From: Macropodus opercularis
Taxonomy: Eukaryota; Chordata; Actinopteri; Anabantiformes; Osphronemidae
NCBI GenBank assembly: GCA_030770545.1
Contig: CM061098.1
Location: forward strand, 13,544,001-13,608,000
Reading direction: 5' to 3'
DNA length: 64,000 bases
Part shown: positions 1 through 12,699 of the stretch, piece by piece
How the letters are laid out: each line of letters starts with the position of its first letter
Position numbering within the stretch: the stretch's first letter is position 1
The notes under the pieces: model-generated
Seen by the model: the letters and a program-made list of their open reading frames with translations, nothing else
Databases searched by the model: none
What the model was told of the DNA's origin: nothing
Program-made: the position numbers and the translations under genes

Positions 1-3000
1 CGAGCTTTTGACTTTTTGAAGAGATTTTATTGCTGCCTTTCTTCTCCCTTCTCTTTTTGGTTGCTTTTGTTCCCCCATCTTTCAGTTCTTCACACATCAG
101 CTGGATTTTTCTAGTTTGTTCCACCTAAATAAATGCTGGGCTATCATGAAAGCATCCGATGGCCTTCTGAGCCCAAATATAGAAGGAGGCATCTTTTGCT
201 TTTTCATTTCACTTTCCCTTTAATGTTGTTTTTTTTTTTTCTTTAATTAAAGTCTGTGCTTATCTGTCGCGCTTAGACAAAGTTGGACTGATGAAAACAA
301 GAGTGGTGTGTCCCTGTAATATTAGCCGGGCTGGATACTTTGAAGTTATACTGGCAGACGCGCTGTTGTACACACACTTACACACACACATAGCGAGGAC
401 ACAGACATGTTCACATACAGGACATGCCTAAATATCCACATAGTACATCAGATATGTAACAATTAGCCCTAAGTGTGCTTGACTGCGTATGTTAAGGATA
501 CATCCAAAGATTGGTGGTGTGGGATGAGAGGTATGAAAAGTGAGAGATTATTCACCCTTTCCATTACACCCACGCACACACAAATACACACACACACACA
601 CGCTAACCTAATTCCCTCATTTCTCACCCTGTCTCTGTTGTGATTAAAAACAAAATCCTATTTTGCGTTCTCAGGCCCACACGTTTACAGTGTGACGCAG
701 CGAGGTGCACGCTGCGCGTCTCTGTGGCTCTGTAGCGGTGTCACATAGCCAAGTCCCTGCCTAATCAGGCCACTTACGCGCACACGCACACGCAAACACG
801 CATGCACACACTTTGCGGAGGCCATGTGTTGGGATGATGATAGAGGGCTGGCAGTTGGCAGACAGACAGCAGACGCTGTTCTTCGACATCAAACGTCTCA
901 GAGCAGAATCTCACTTTCATGCCTACTCTGTCTCCTTCTCTCTTCTGTCACACACAAACGCACACACACGCACGCATGCACACACAAACACAACAAGGCA
1001 CATTTCCTCTGATCTCGCTGCCAAAACTCGAAAAACTTGGAAGGACTAACACACATGCGCACGCGTGTGAGCAAGCGCAACATGCACTCGAAGCACTTAA
1101 AAGTCTTGAATTAAATTTCGTCAGCCACTGTCGAAACCTAGCCTGTGAGACGTAAGTGCAAGTTTCACGTGTGACTAGAAAATGAGTCAAAACGTTTTTC
1201 CCCATAAAACCAATCCCGGTCAAGCATCATGATCTTATCTCCAGCTGCACACAGACAGACACACACAGTGAGCGTACATTGCATAAAAAATACATTTATT
1301 ACTGAAAATAAAATCGGTGGAGCACTCTGCACCCATGGGTTATGAATCAAGAGAAAATGCTGAATAAATGAGGAGAGAAACATAATAAATTTAGATGCAG
1401 GGCATCAGGGGTCACTGAATTGTAATATATAACATATTGCAGTCATATGCTGTGGTCTTCACACTCACCAGATCTCACCCCAAGTGAGTACTTTAATACA
1501 CGTTAGACAGCACTTTCCACTGCATGTACAAAAAAAAACACTAAATAAGGTTACGTGTTTGGAGGAGTAGTGTTCATCCCTCCAAGGAACGCTGCATCGG
1601 CTCTGTTGCTTTGTGGAGGCCAGACCCACTAGCTCGGGCTCCTTTCAACCTAACCTGCTCGGTGCGGTTCAGACAGTCTCTTCTGTGTTTGTCCTATTCG
1701 GTTTGGTGCATTTGGGGGCTGTCAGTAAGATTCTTTACGGTGCGGACTAAACAGCCAGACGGTATCGCCTGAAAAAAGTGGCTCCAATTGGACCCTGGTG
1801 CGCCTCATTTTGTGGCGTGAAAGCGAGGCAGACCACCCACAGGATGGTGTAATTTTAGAATTAAAAAAATAAAACATTCATCTGCTGATCACTGAAACTC
1901 TCAAGGAGGCAATTTGTACGAGGAATCCATATAATTAGGCAAGACGATTTGGTAACCACGGCAACCTGTATGCGCGTCAGTATGCGAGCGTAAGGATTGT
2001 TCCTGATGAATCGGAAGGTGAAAAGAAAAGTTTATTATTAGAAGCAAGGTTGTTTCTGTCCTGTGTCGACACCAGATCAACAAAATTTGATGCCAGTTTG
2101 AGAAATCTTTGTATTGTCACGAATGTTGCTTTCCCTAAAAATGGCCAATTGATGTTTTTGATATTTCTTTATTTCTTTTGCGAAACATCAGCTTTAATTA
2201 GCGAAATTAAACCTTGTTATTGATCCCATTAGCAAGAACACTGTGGGCAAGCATGCTTAGCTCCACTGAATAATGTACAGTTCTCTCTCGTCCATGATGG
2301 ATGAACGGTAACAGACAGTGATAGAGAGCGGACTCGGACGACAGACAAGATGGAGAGATATCGCATAGATGTGATTGATAAGATGAAAAAGGATTCATCG
2401 ACTCATCTTGACCCAGCCAGAGCCGCAGATTGAGCCATGGGTGGCGAGCCGGGGCGAAGGAGAGATTGACTTTAGAAACTTTTAGAGGAGGACTTGATTC
2501 TGGCGAAATAAATCAGAGCGAGGGAGGAAGCGAGCAAACCTGTGCACAATGCATCTTCTGTTTGTAAATCCTTACAGCACCCGTGTCACCACATGGGAGT
2601 CGGCTTTAACCAACTGTAAACACACACACACACACCCCTGTGCGTGTGTGATGTATGCGTAAGCACCTACAGATCTCTCCACACACACAGCCTTCACCTT
2701 GACAGTAGGCCGTCTTAAGATGCAGTATTGATTCAAGGAGTAGCTGCAATCTGCTTGTGTGTGTGTGTGTGTGTGTTTGCAGGGGGGAGGGGGGTCAAGG
2801 AGCGGGCCATATTTATTTGATGCTGTTTGGGTGCTTGTTTTCATGCATGCACGCACGTGCTAGTTACCGGCCTCTCCTCCAGAGAAAGTTGCTCGGCCCC
2901 TCTGCCCTTCAAAGTCATTTGGAATTCATCTGCAATCCTGACCCTGACAGCTGTTTGTTTTTCCTCTCCGGAGAGAGGAAGAGGAATGGAGGCATGGTGA

Positions 3001-5559
3001 GGGGGGTGTGGTTAATGAGTGAGAAAGTGATAGATATCGGAGAGGACAGAAGAAGAATGGAAGCGAGACTCGGCCAACAAACTTCAGGCAAAGCGGTCGA
3101 GGACTGTTTCTATTCCTGCGGTGCTGTTTGCCTTGTTGAGCATTTGAGACACACAGGACAATAAGTGGTGTTCTGAACGGCTTCCATTAGTATCCCTCAC
3201 AGGCCACTAGTGCGAACGTGTTGAATCTGTGCAGCGGCATGAATGCGAAGAAGACTGAGGCAGCGGAGATAAAAGGACACGTGAGCAATCCCAGGGTGTA
3301 AATTTGGGATTGTATATAAAAAGCCACAGCGTACTACATAAGTGTGTCAGCAGGGGATCGCGGAGGGCAAAGATTTCCCAACCTCTGCGCCTGAGCGGGG
3401 CCAAGAGGGCGTCGTCTTTTGTCTGCGTTGAGTGTAGGTGCAGGATGACTAAATGGGCACCGAGGAGGAATGAGGCTGGATGATCATGTCTGGGAAACAG
3501 TGGAGAACAGAAAGGGGAAGATCCGGGGGGGGGGAATCATAGGTGAGGGGAGGGAACAAGGGGGGAACGGAAGCTTGCGATTGGATAAACGGGCAGAGAG
3601 GATGGGCGTCAAGGGAAAGAGGGTGCTATCCTATTTTTGCACTTCTCCTTTTGGGAGCCCCAATTCTCTCGATCTATCCGTCATTATGACAGAAGCACCC
3701 CCCCACCCCCACCCCCCCAACTCACCCATTCTTACATCCCCTCTGTCCTTCTTTCTCTCTATTTTTATGCGCATTGCATTCCTCATTTTTACTGAATTCC
3801 AGGCCCCTGTACTGTAAATGAATAAACTGTATATTTTGCAGGGCTCTTGTAAAGAAATTGCTTATTGACTGGCAATAACTATTTTAGGCTCGCGCCGTTC
3901 ACTTGGACAATAAGCTCACACACACACACACACGCGCGCACACATGCTCATGAACATGAACAACATCTCCAGAGCTCCCTCCTCCTCTCACAGGTTTTGC
4001 GGGCTTCCTTGTGTTGTCACAGGCAATTAATTTGGCCATAGCTTGTATGTATTGATCTGAGTGGCGTAGGCATTCTAATCTATTCAGTCTGGTAAAGAGG
4101 CAGCGTACACTGTACTGTACACACATGCAGCTGGAGATCAGTCCCCGGCGCTCGGTGTAATACAAGCATGCTCGCTTAAAGAACCTCAGCTGTGCCTGTC
4201 TCTGTGTTTAATTCCCTGTTTTGTTCCGAGACATAAAGTCAGGCTATTATCAGGTTTGTTTATGGATGGACACTGAAAGTTTTTCTTGAGCTCAGAATTT
4301 GAATTTATGTATATGCTTTGGTGTCACACAGGGATCCAGACACACACACACACACAAGCTTTGCACTTGCTGTTTGTACTGTGCTGTTTACTTACCCATG
4401 AAAGGTTTGTTGCAGCCCTGCTTCTGTGTACGCTGTTTTTAGAGTCTGATTAAATTCCCCATCGAGGGATTTATCATCTTTAGCAGGCAGAGAAGAGAAA
4501 ATTACAAGCCCATCAATCCTCATGTTTGATATAGCTCTCCCTCTGTGTCTCTTGCCTTCTCTATTCTATGTATCCAGGCTTTTATTTGCCCCGCTCTCCT
4601 CAGACCAGCCATGTCTGTGATGTTGGGAGGTCATTTGTCTCTATGTTAGAGCTGTCCTGTCCCTCTGCTTGTCCTGTCTGGCCCCTCCAAGCCCCCTGGG
4701 CTCCTCATCATCATTTAGATATGCGAACGTCTGAGATTTGTTTGGGTGATGTCTTTTGTGTCTCCGTTTTACTTTTCTGTTTTCATTAAGAACATTTACG
4801 TTCATGAACGTCTCTAAGGCCTGGTCTGACTACAGCCATCTTTTATTGTTACTTTACACTTTACCACGCTGAGCCCATGAGGGAAGTTTTTAACTCCAGC
4901 TCAAGGAAAATGGAAGGGTACCATTTATCACAGCCTCATGAAACCAACGAGTTAGAGGTTTGTAATAATAATTACAGCTGTTAAGGCTGGCTCAGACACC
5001 GCACATAATAATGAACATGGGAGATCAAATTGTAGTTAAATTAAAGTTTATTGCAAAAGAGAAGTAAATGAATGAGTGAAAATCAAACACCTGCAACAGG
5101 ATCTGAGAGAGAGATCTGAACAAAGGCACCAGCCTAAAAACAGTCAGCTCCTCTTGAGGCACAGGTGTCAGTCAATCAGCTGATAAGGCGTCAGTCGGGT
5201 AAGCCAGCAGCCGATCAACCTGGAGCTTCAACAAGAAGTCACACACACACACACAGCATGTTATTTTTAATTCACCAAATACACACAATAGCAGCAGCTG
5301 TGGACAGGAGTTCAAGGTTTGTTGTAAGATTTGGTTTGTTTCATCCCTGTAAGTAACTTTTCCTAAGCACCGGCAGGTCCGCATGCTCTCCAATCACAAT
5401 GAAAAAGGGCAGGATTTGAAATTCCTGATATGAGATTCTGCCTGACAGGCTCAACTCAGGAGAAGAAAGGCAGCCCCATGTGCCAAATTTTGCCTTAGAT
5501 GTGAGAAATAGGAAGACAGGCATCAACAGGAGAAAATTAGTTGTTGTTTTTTTAAGCCT
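1..5559. other. Intergenic or intronic DNA with short CA/TG repeats
   Basis: Nothing coding is supportable. Short microsatellites occur at 570-601, 951-1000, 2620-2635, 2755-2777 (followed by a G-rich run at 2782-2794), 3916-3944, 4340-4356 and 5240-5255. A C-rich patch lies at 3699-3720. Confidence 0.7.
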
Positions 5560-6340
5560 GGATAAGGCAGTAAAAATATGTGTGCAGAGTTTCCCACATT
5601 ACACAAAATGTGTTTTTAACCGACAAAAACTGAAGAATTTCATTCAAATTAGGCCTGAAAGTATGTGAAACTACAGTAAATAGTAAATAAAAAAACGAGC
5701 AGAGAACTTGGGCTGTGCCTGTTGAAGGTGAGACTATAAGTCTCACAGAAAGTCTTGTGTTGCTAAATAAAGATGCTCATGCTGCTTAGGGCAGAAAGAA
5801 ACAGCTTAATATATTGTAACATCACTGCATATTCCAAAAACATCTTTAGCAGACAGAGGATTGTTGTGAGTTTATTATATATACTGTAGATCTTAAGTTA
5901 CATGTTTGCTGTAAATTTGAATGCATAAAAGCCATTAAATTCTATGTTGGGTGTAGAAACACACTAGCAAAAATCTTTGAATAACTTGTGGTTATTTTGG
6001 AGGTACAGTAGCTGGTGCTGCATATAAATTGCTTTCAACAATAATTACAGATAAAGGTTATAAAAATTCATGGTTTTTAACCATGTTTCCAAGAGAAATG
6101 GCTTTTTTTCACAAAAGTGAACTTAACTCAGGTGGTCAAAGTAGTTTCATGCATATTTTTCTTCTAGATGAAACAATTAATATCATCGTTTGTTGTTTTT
6201 AACTCATTATTTTTAGTGTCCTGGTTAAATCAAAAGAGCCATGTTTAATTAAGTTTTGTTTGGTTTGATTATTTTTTTTAAATTAGATCACATAGATTTC
6301 AGTACTTATTGTTTATTTTTATCACTAGTAACCAAACAGC
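5560..6340. other. AT-rich stretch without genes
   Basis: Base composition drops to clearly AT-rich with T and A homopolymer runs, in contrast with the GC-balanced flanks. It may be a decayed mobile element or simply AT-rich intron; no terminal repeats or frames were recognised. Confidence 0.5.
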
Positions 6341-6689
6341 TGCGATTTGCGGGGTCAATAATCTGTCAATCAATTAGTCGGTTGCTTTGTTTGTGCGTGT
6401 GTCAGCGTGTGCACCACTAACCTGCTCTTGACAATGCGCTTTGTCAGAAAGGACATTTGAGTAATCTCAGAGATGTAAAGGTCAAGACGTGAGGTTCCGC
6501 ACCGCGGAGAACACCGTGGAACCAGGACAGCTCGTCACACTTCCCACTGCGAAACGATAACCTTCTCTCACTTCTCTTTTATTTCACCAAATCCCTGCTT
6601 TTGGCATCTCATGAAACGCAGCCCATCTGTGTGTGTCTGTGCCGCTTGCTCAAGTCAATCAAAATGAGCATGGAGATGAAGGCTTGGAT

Positions 6690-6690
6690 A

Positions 6691-6725
<35 letters not shown>
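6690..6725 (+). repeat. (TG)n microsatellite
   Basis: About 36 bp of almost uninterrupted TG, starting with TGTGCG. Confidence 0.95.
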
Positions 6726-6728
<3 letters not shown>

Positions 6729-8369
6729 GTGCACGGCTCAGATAGCCTTTTTGAATTTTGTGCTCCACAAAAATTAGAGAAAGCACTCAACCTCCCTGCA
6801 TCTAGCCTCGATCCTCTCATTTGCTTTTTAAATCAGGTTTAACAAATACCCTTCACTGCTCCGTCCATCCATGCATCTATCCTCCATATAAAAGTACAAG
6901 ATTTCACTGATTTCAGTGGGACACAGAGACAATATTATGCCCGTAATCAGTTGCTTGGAACATGTAGCTCCTGCCAGTTGGGTGCGTATTCTCAGCATAC
7001 TGTTCAATCACACAAATTCTTCAGAGTAGAATATGTTTCAAAATAAAACACTTTTTCTTCATGGCCAGAGCATTTTTCTCTCTTGTTGTCACATCAACCA
7101 CAGTATAATGCACGTGTGGGAAGCTGTTTTCTATTAGTTAATTCCAACAGTGTGAAAAACCTCCAAAGTCACTTTTGGGAAAGCAAACATCTGCTAAATT
7201 GTCACATCTCACTCTCGGCACCATAGCTGAAGCGGGTTTTACCTGGAGTGCTCCTCAGCGTGTTTGTGTGTGAGTATGATGGTGTGTGTGTGTGTGAGTT
7301 TGTGTTTGGCAGTGCAAAAAACCCTGGCTAACCCCCACTGTGCTTCCCAATGTCCTGTCTCTGAAGAGCTATGACCATTAAGCAGCTGTTCTCTTCCAAA
7401 GCCATGGAAAAAAATGAGAGAGCTGCGAGAATGCAAATGAGTCTCAGTATGCCAAAACTTCTCCGGAGGGACACGCTGTTAGGTCAGAAACAGTCACAAA
7501 CAGTATAGCACGTGCACTGGCGCACGCATGTACACACTCACAGTTGTGCATATGCTCGCGTGTGCAGCTGGGTTAGACTCCCTATTATGTAGTGCTGGGA
7601 TTCTCTGGAGTATCAAATGATTTTGCTGTAACTACATTTCTCTTGGATTTGGAAAGCAGAGGCAGAGTCCAGCATATCTGATTAAACAGACCCGAGTACT
7701 TGTTGTACTGTCCAGTAACTAACTACCTGTCTCAAGTTACTGTTTCGTGTTTCCGATACGGTTTGATGCACAGCCTCCTTTTTTACGCCGCAATTGTTTA
7801 CTTCACGGTTTGTTAAGACGATGGCTCATGCAAAGATCTTTGCTTGAAAGTAGGCGTAAGAAGGTTTTCAATGTGTGTAACTGTCCATGGTGCTGAAACG
7901 AGGGACAACAGTATGTGTGTGTGTGTTTTAATATAAAAATGCCGGAATATGTTGACCAAAAGAAGGAAAAATAACACTTTTTGAATTATCGTAAAAGCTC
8001 ATTTTCAGCTCCTGCGACCCGTCTGTAAAGCAGTTCAGATGATGAGTGAGTGAGTGAGAGTCGTTTTCAGCGCATTTGTGTGTCGGGGAGTTGTGTGACG
8101 TGCATTACTCCGGCGCTTCCCTGTTTTTCACAGATATGTGACTGGTGAATAGCAGAGTCAGCCTCTGGGTAATGAGAATGTATGGTGAAAGGTGTAAAGC
8201 ATTTGATGTGATGTTTTTCTGTGTCCTAGTTTTATTTATACTCACACACTTGCAGCAGGCCAACAGGAGTCGTTCTTGGCCCTGTGGTTGAAAGACGTAT
8301 GACATGGTCTTGTGTACATGCATGCTGGCTCCTGTGCGATCAAGTGCATGTGCATATATTCCTTGTGCT

Positions 8370-8528
8370 TTCTTCTTAACGAGAGCTTAACCTTATTAAT
8401 CACATTGGTGTGTTGGGGGTGGCCTCAGCAGCTCTCACACAGGCTTGCGCGGATGCACGCTCAGACAAGAGGCATGTCAATCTGTCATTAGTTAATAGCT
8501 CATTAGCACAAGGTGATTAATTACTCTG
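8370..8528. promoter_or_regulatory. Candidate conserved non-coding element
   Basis: Several TAAT-type homeodomain cores (TTATTAATCAC, CATTAGTTAATAGCTCATTAG, GATTAATTAC) occur in non-repetitive, balanced sequence of the kind typical of vertebrate developmental enhancers. No alignment was possible, so conservation is a guess. Confidence 0.25.
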
Positions 8529-10523
8529 GCAGGGTGTGGGGATGACGAGGCTGTGGGGGGGGGTGCGGTGAAGCAGGAAGGGCCATGGAGACAATGAGGA
8601 CTTTCGCTGAGGGAAAAGCGGGAGGGACAGCGACTGAGCGGGAAGCGGCGTAACAATATTCGCCTCCTCTCTCCTCGCTCCTTGTGAAACAGTTTCACCA
8701 CTATCGATTCTAGAGCCCGAGGCCTGCTGTAAGGGCCATTGGTGGATGCGGGCGCATGTACATGTGCACTGTCCGCCTTCTCCTGGAGGTGATTTGCTGG
8801 GCTATGTTTTTTCCCCGTGTCTCACGGGGATCCGCTGTAAAGGTTAACTAGTCTTTTCTTAAGCTTTCAGCCTCATGACAAATGACCATGTTCAACCCAA
8901 TGGGGTGCCTTGCAACACACCTCCTCTCGCCAGCTATTCCCCTCCCGCCTTCACTTGACGTTCACTTCTCCCCCCCCCCCGTCTCGCTCTCCACTCTCGT
9001 CTCCCTTGGTGTTTCAGTTCAGGAGGCCTGTAGAAGGACGAAGATCAACAGACGGTAGGTGGATGGGAGGCGAAGGTACGGCTAAGAGGAAAAAAGAAAG
9101 TCTCGCTGATGGGAGAGAGTTGTCAGACGAGGATTCAGATTCAGGGTGGCAGAGTATAAATCGACAGCTTGCAATTCAAACTGCCTAGTTTGAGTTTTAC
9201 AGACCCAATATTAACCAAAGAGTATTAAAGCGAGATGAGGAAAAAGACGAAGATTCTGGATAATAGGCCTCGATATGCAGAGGTTTTACTTCATCTCATA
9301 CTTTACACAGCCCTTGCTCACCTCACCTGTGAGTAGGATTTCTTGCACATGCTCTCTTTCTTGTTCCTTTAACACATTCATCTTCTTCATCTCCTTTCAT
9401 CCCCTCTATATGGCCTTCATGCAGGACTTCTGTGTAGCCCATATACATGCTCGCCATATCTGTGAGACCGGTATGGTTGTACAGATACGCCAGGTATAAT
9501 GATGTTGAATGGCGTTGATAAATAACCTGCACGAAAGACTGTATCACTTCAGCCTTCATACGTGTGTGTTGGCCGGGCCCATGGGAGAGTGTGTATGTGC
9601 GGACGTCTGAATGATGGCATATTACAAGGTGTTGTCAAGAAACCAATTTGTTTCTGTCTCAGATGGGTTTTTATCATGACAAATCGACGTGAACCTCATA
9701 TAGAAATCCAGCGTCTCCACTCAGCGCTGGGCCGTACTCGCAACTTTAAAATGATGAAGTCATAACACCCCCCCCCAACACACACATATACACACACACA
9801 CCTCCCTTGCCCACCCAAAGCCCGCCTCCCAACACCCCTCTGCTGTACGTCCAACTCCACTGCGTACACAAGCGCGTACCTGCGGGCCCCCTCCATCCGT
9901 GCACGCCGACCCGGGCCTGCGTGCCCGCCGGGGTGCCGTGGCTCATTGTGTGCATCTGCGGCTCTCTGAGGATGATAGATGGCGTCTGAGAATGTCACAT
10001 GAAGAGGGAGAAAATGAGGCTGACAGCTCTGGAGTGGGGGCTCGCAGCTTTGGCCTTTACCGCTCATCTCTTGCCTGCCTTTCACCAGGGCACACGCACT
10101 GCACGCACCTGCTTTGTGTCGACCACAGCTTTTCTTCCTTCCTAAGAAGCGCTCGAATACCTGCTCTTCGCTAAGCGCGTGTCTCTGTCGCTCAGATGCC
10201 CTACTTGTGTCCATATTCTTTACATTTCGGCTTCAAGTGCATCACATGTCGACCAAAAGGAGAAAACGCCAGCTAGCTGCCTATTCAATATGTTAAATGC
10301 CGTTCGTCTCCGTAATGTTCAATTATCTCTAAATGTACAAAAATGATGAACAGCTTTGATGATACATCACTGCCTAATGACTGATAAGGGACTTAAGTAA
10401 TGTGTCTGGTTGCCTACTAAATGTTGATCAACGTAGCCTTTAATGTGCGATTATGTTAATATTAGAATATGATGATGAGCTGCAGGATGACCTCAGCCTG
10501 TTGGTTGCTATGTGACAAGATGT

Positions 10524-10537
10524 GTGCCCTCTGCTGG
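10524..10537 (-). promoter_or_regulatory. CTCF-type core site (perfect consensus match)
   Basis: GTGCCCTCTGCTGG matches all 14 positions of the reverse complement of the CTCF core CCASYAGRKGGCRS, so the motif lies on the minus strand. It sits about 1.6 kb upstream of the candidate first exon, where CTCF could act at a promoter or domain boundary. Binding is not shown by the sequence. Confidence 0.55.
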
Positions 10538-10864
10538 GCACTGTGAGGACCTTCTCTCACCTGCTAACCTGTCACCTGAGCTGGTGGCTGGAGGGACAGT
10601 GAAAGAAAAAGGACTTTCACTGGCTTTCTGTTTCCTCTGCAGCCACTTTGTTGTGTGGTGTGGAAGGATAATGTATTGTCTAAAAATAAAAGGCATTTCT
10701 GTTTTTATTCCACCTTATGTGAGGTTGATAAATTGTTGCAAGGCAACAGTTTTTTTTATACATGTTCATTGTGTGGTTGTATTGTTTGACATTTCTTCTA
10801 TTTAGGGACATTATGTGAATGTGAGCACAACCATGTGAGATCTGACATATTACTGGCTTCATCG

Positions 10865-11315
10865 CCGCAGTGTCCTCTGCCCTCCCTCCCTCCCTCTCGC
10901 CCGCCCTTGCTCCTGCTTCTGCTCCCTCTCCACATCCCTGCTTCTCACCGCTTGTCTTTTCTCCATTTCCACTCCACCCTATCTTTTCCTCTCCTTCTCC
11001 CGTTCCTTTCTTCCTTTCTTTTCCTCTCGCCAGCTAATCCCTTGCGTCTCCTACATCTCATTTTATCCATTTCTCCTCTCTCTTTACCCTTTGTCTTTGA
11101 TGCGCACGCTTTGTCACATTCCCATGATTCTGTCACTCTTTCACTCGTGGGCTCCATAGCGTGTGCCTGCCCTCGTTGCCACCTCCTCCACCTCCACCTC
11201 CTCCTCTGCCTTTCTCCTCTTTCCCTGTCTCACCCTACCCCTTTTTCTCTCTCCCTTTGGCTCATTCGTTAGCTACCGCCGTCATCTTTCCTCCCCCTCC
11301 ATCTCGGTGGTGTGG
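10865..11315 (+). repeat. Long polypyrimidine (CT-rich) low-complexity block
   Basis: About 450 bases are dominated by C and T on the + strand, with short CTCC, TTCC and CCT repeats and only scattered purines. The strand bias flips to purine-rich just after 11318. Such tracts can adopt triplex (H-DNA) structures under supercoiling and often flank vertebrate promoters. The apparent open frames across it are compositional artefacts. Confidence 0.75.
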
Positions 11316-11317
11316 CG

Positions 11318-12129
11318 CTGCTGGGAGAGTGAGAGAGAGAGAGAGAGAGAGGAGGAGAGATAACGTGTGTTTGTGTGTGTTGAGTCTGCTCTCAGTCTCA
11401 GCTGTGGGCAGATGGAGGATGGAGCCGCAGCCACATCTCTCCTTCTCTTCTGTTCTGCCTGCTACAGGCTGAAAGGCACTCTCTTTTTCATCTCAGTGTT
11501 TCCTCATCCCTCCATTCCCATATGCCTGAGCTGGTCTTGATCTGAGACGGACTGAACAAAAAACCAAAAAAAAGAGGACTGAGGACTAAAAACAGGAGAG
11601 GTACTAAAAGACCTGCAGTCTCTTGGAAAAGGGGAAAAGCAGTGCAGGGCACGCTTCTTTTTCTCCCTCCGGTGTTTTGGTGTGTGGCATTCGTCTCCGC
11701 AGCCACACGTGTGCAAGTGTGTTGATCCACACTGCACAACTGTATGTGCATGCGCGCGTGTCAGTGTCTCTACCAGGCTCCTGCTCCATATCTCTCTTTC
11801 TCTCCTCCTGAGCGGCGCTCCGGCACTCGGCAAGCGGATTGTGCTTCACACAGCTCCACTGCAAACAGACGGAGAGGGTAGAAGACGGTGAAACAAGAGT
11901 GAAAGGCGCAAGATCGAGAGCGAGAGAGAGAGAGAGAGAGAGAGAGGGGAAGGGAGAGAGACGAGCGAAGGACTTTGAGAAGACAAGAGAAGAGGCAGAA
12001 GACCGAGCGCAAAGAAAAAACATTGAGAATCAAGAAAAAAGGACTCTTAAGGGAGCGGAGAGGAGTGGAGTGTGGAGGAGAGGAGACAAGGGTAGAGGGT
12101 TAATCAGAAAGAGAGACAAGTACGGAGCG
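11318..12129 (+). promoter_or_regulatory. Candidate promoter and purine-rich 5' leader
   Basis: This stretch contains two GA repeats (about 11328-11352 and 11923-11947), a moderately CpG-containing core around 11808-11840, and an almost pure purine run from about 11877 to 12125. It leads directly into the candidate first exon. Leader-like purine richness, absence of ATG downstream of about 11780, and a strong donor 52 nt after the first ATG together resemble a CpG-poor vertebrate first exon. No convincing TATA box was seen. Transcription is inferred only. Confidence 0.35.
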
Positions 12130-12181
12130 ATGCACCACTCAAGCAACACAGGAAGAACCAAGACCCTCTCTCATGAGACAG
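12130..12181 (+). CDS. Candidate alternative first coding exon (predicted, unproven)
   Basis: An ATG in context GAGCGATGC (G at -3) opens 17 codons reading MHHSSNTGRTKTLSHET plus one nucleotide. It then meets a strong donor, ACAG/GTAAGAC, at 12181/12182. Phase 1 at this donor matches the phase 1 acceptor of the teneurin exon at 50758: the split codon would be G+GT, glycine, giving ...SHET-G-RPLPPTSS. No ATG occurs between about 11780 and 12130, so for a transcript starting in the purine-rich region upstream this is the first AUG. The same frame is open upstream back to at least 11839 but contains no earlier ATG. I do not recognise the peptide, and the phase match has about a one-in-three chance of being accidental. 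It could instead be an untranslated leader exon or nothing. Confidence 0.4.
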
Positions 12182-12318
12182 GTAAGACCCTCACATGTTC
12201 GTCTGTCACTGCGACGATCAGATGGCATTGTGCTACTGTACCTTCTCGTTAGACAACCGTACACGGAACAATAGAGCCTAACTGTAAGTTGACGGTCGGC
12301 AGTCACTGTGTGTCTCCA

Positions 12319-12321
<3 letters not shown>

Positions 12322-12351
<30 letters not shown>
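12322..12351 (+). repeat. (CA)15 microsatellite
   Basis: Thirty bases of uninterrupted CA, about 140 bp downstream of the candidate first-exon donor. Confidence 0.95.
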
Positions 12352-12354
<3 letters not shown>

Positions 12355-12633
12355 TTCATCAGAAAATCCACGTAGCTCGCCGATCTTAAAATTAGCATTT
12401 ATTTCCTTCCATACATGTTCTGTATTTATATATATATATACATATCAATATATTCCTGTAATAGGTTGTCTACACATATGGTGGAGTGGGTGTGTGAGAA
12501 TGTGTGTAGACGGCGAAGGCGATGATCAAACGGCATACATCTGAATAGAACTTGGCTTTGATGTGCGCTTGAAGTTATGATCGACATCAGCAAATGCCAA
12601 TGTGTGGCGTTCGAATCTGTGCGCGCGTGTCCC

Positions 12634-12672
12634 CACGTGTGTGTGTGTGTGTGTGTGCGCGCGCGCGCGCGC
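12634..12672 (+). repeat. Compound TG/CG alternating tract, Z-DNA prone
   Basis: Thirty-nine bases alternate perfectly between pyrimidine and purine: a CACG lead, then TG repeats, then eight or nine GC steps. (CG)n joined to (TG)n is the classic Z-DNA-forming composition. Confidence 0.9.
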
Positions 12673-12699
12673 TTTTCAGTCGCTGATTTGAAGTTTGTG

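Larger units (their letters stand above)
6341..10523. other. Non-coding DNA with one candidate regulatory block
   Basis: Contains a TG tract at 6690-6725, TG-rich sequence at 7256-7303, a small hairpin at 8812-8830, a homeobox-site-rich block at 8370-8528, C runs at 8970-8981 and 9768-9777, and a GC-richer segment at 9820-9960. No exon with convincing borders was found. Confidence 0.6.

Noticed and set aside
8812..8830. TCCCCGTG/CACGGGGA hairpin with 3-nt loop
   Set aside because: An 8-bp stem is expected by chance at this scale; a bacterial-style terminator has no meaning here.
12607..12622. tRNA B-box-like GTTCGAATC
   Set aside because: No A box or cloverleaf could be fitted around it.
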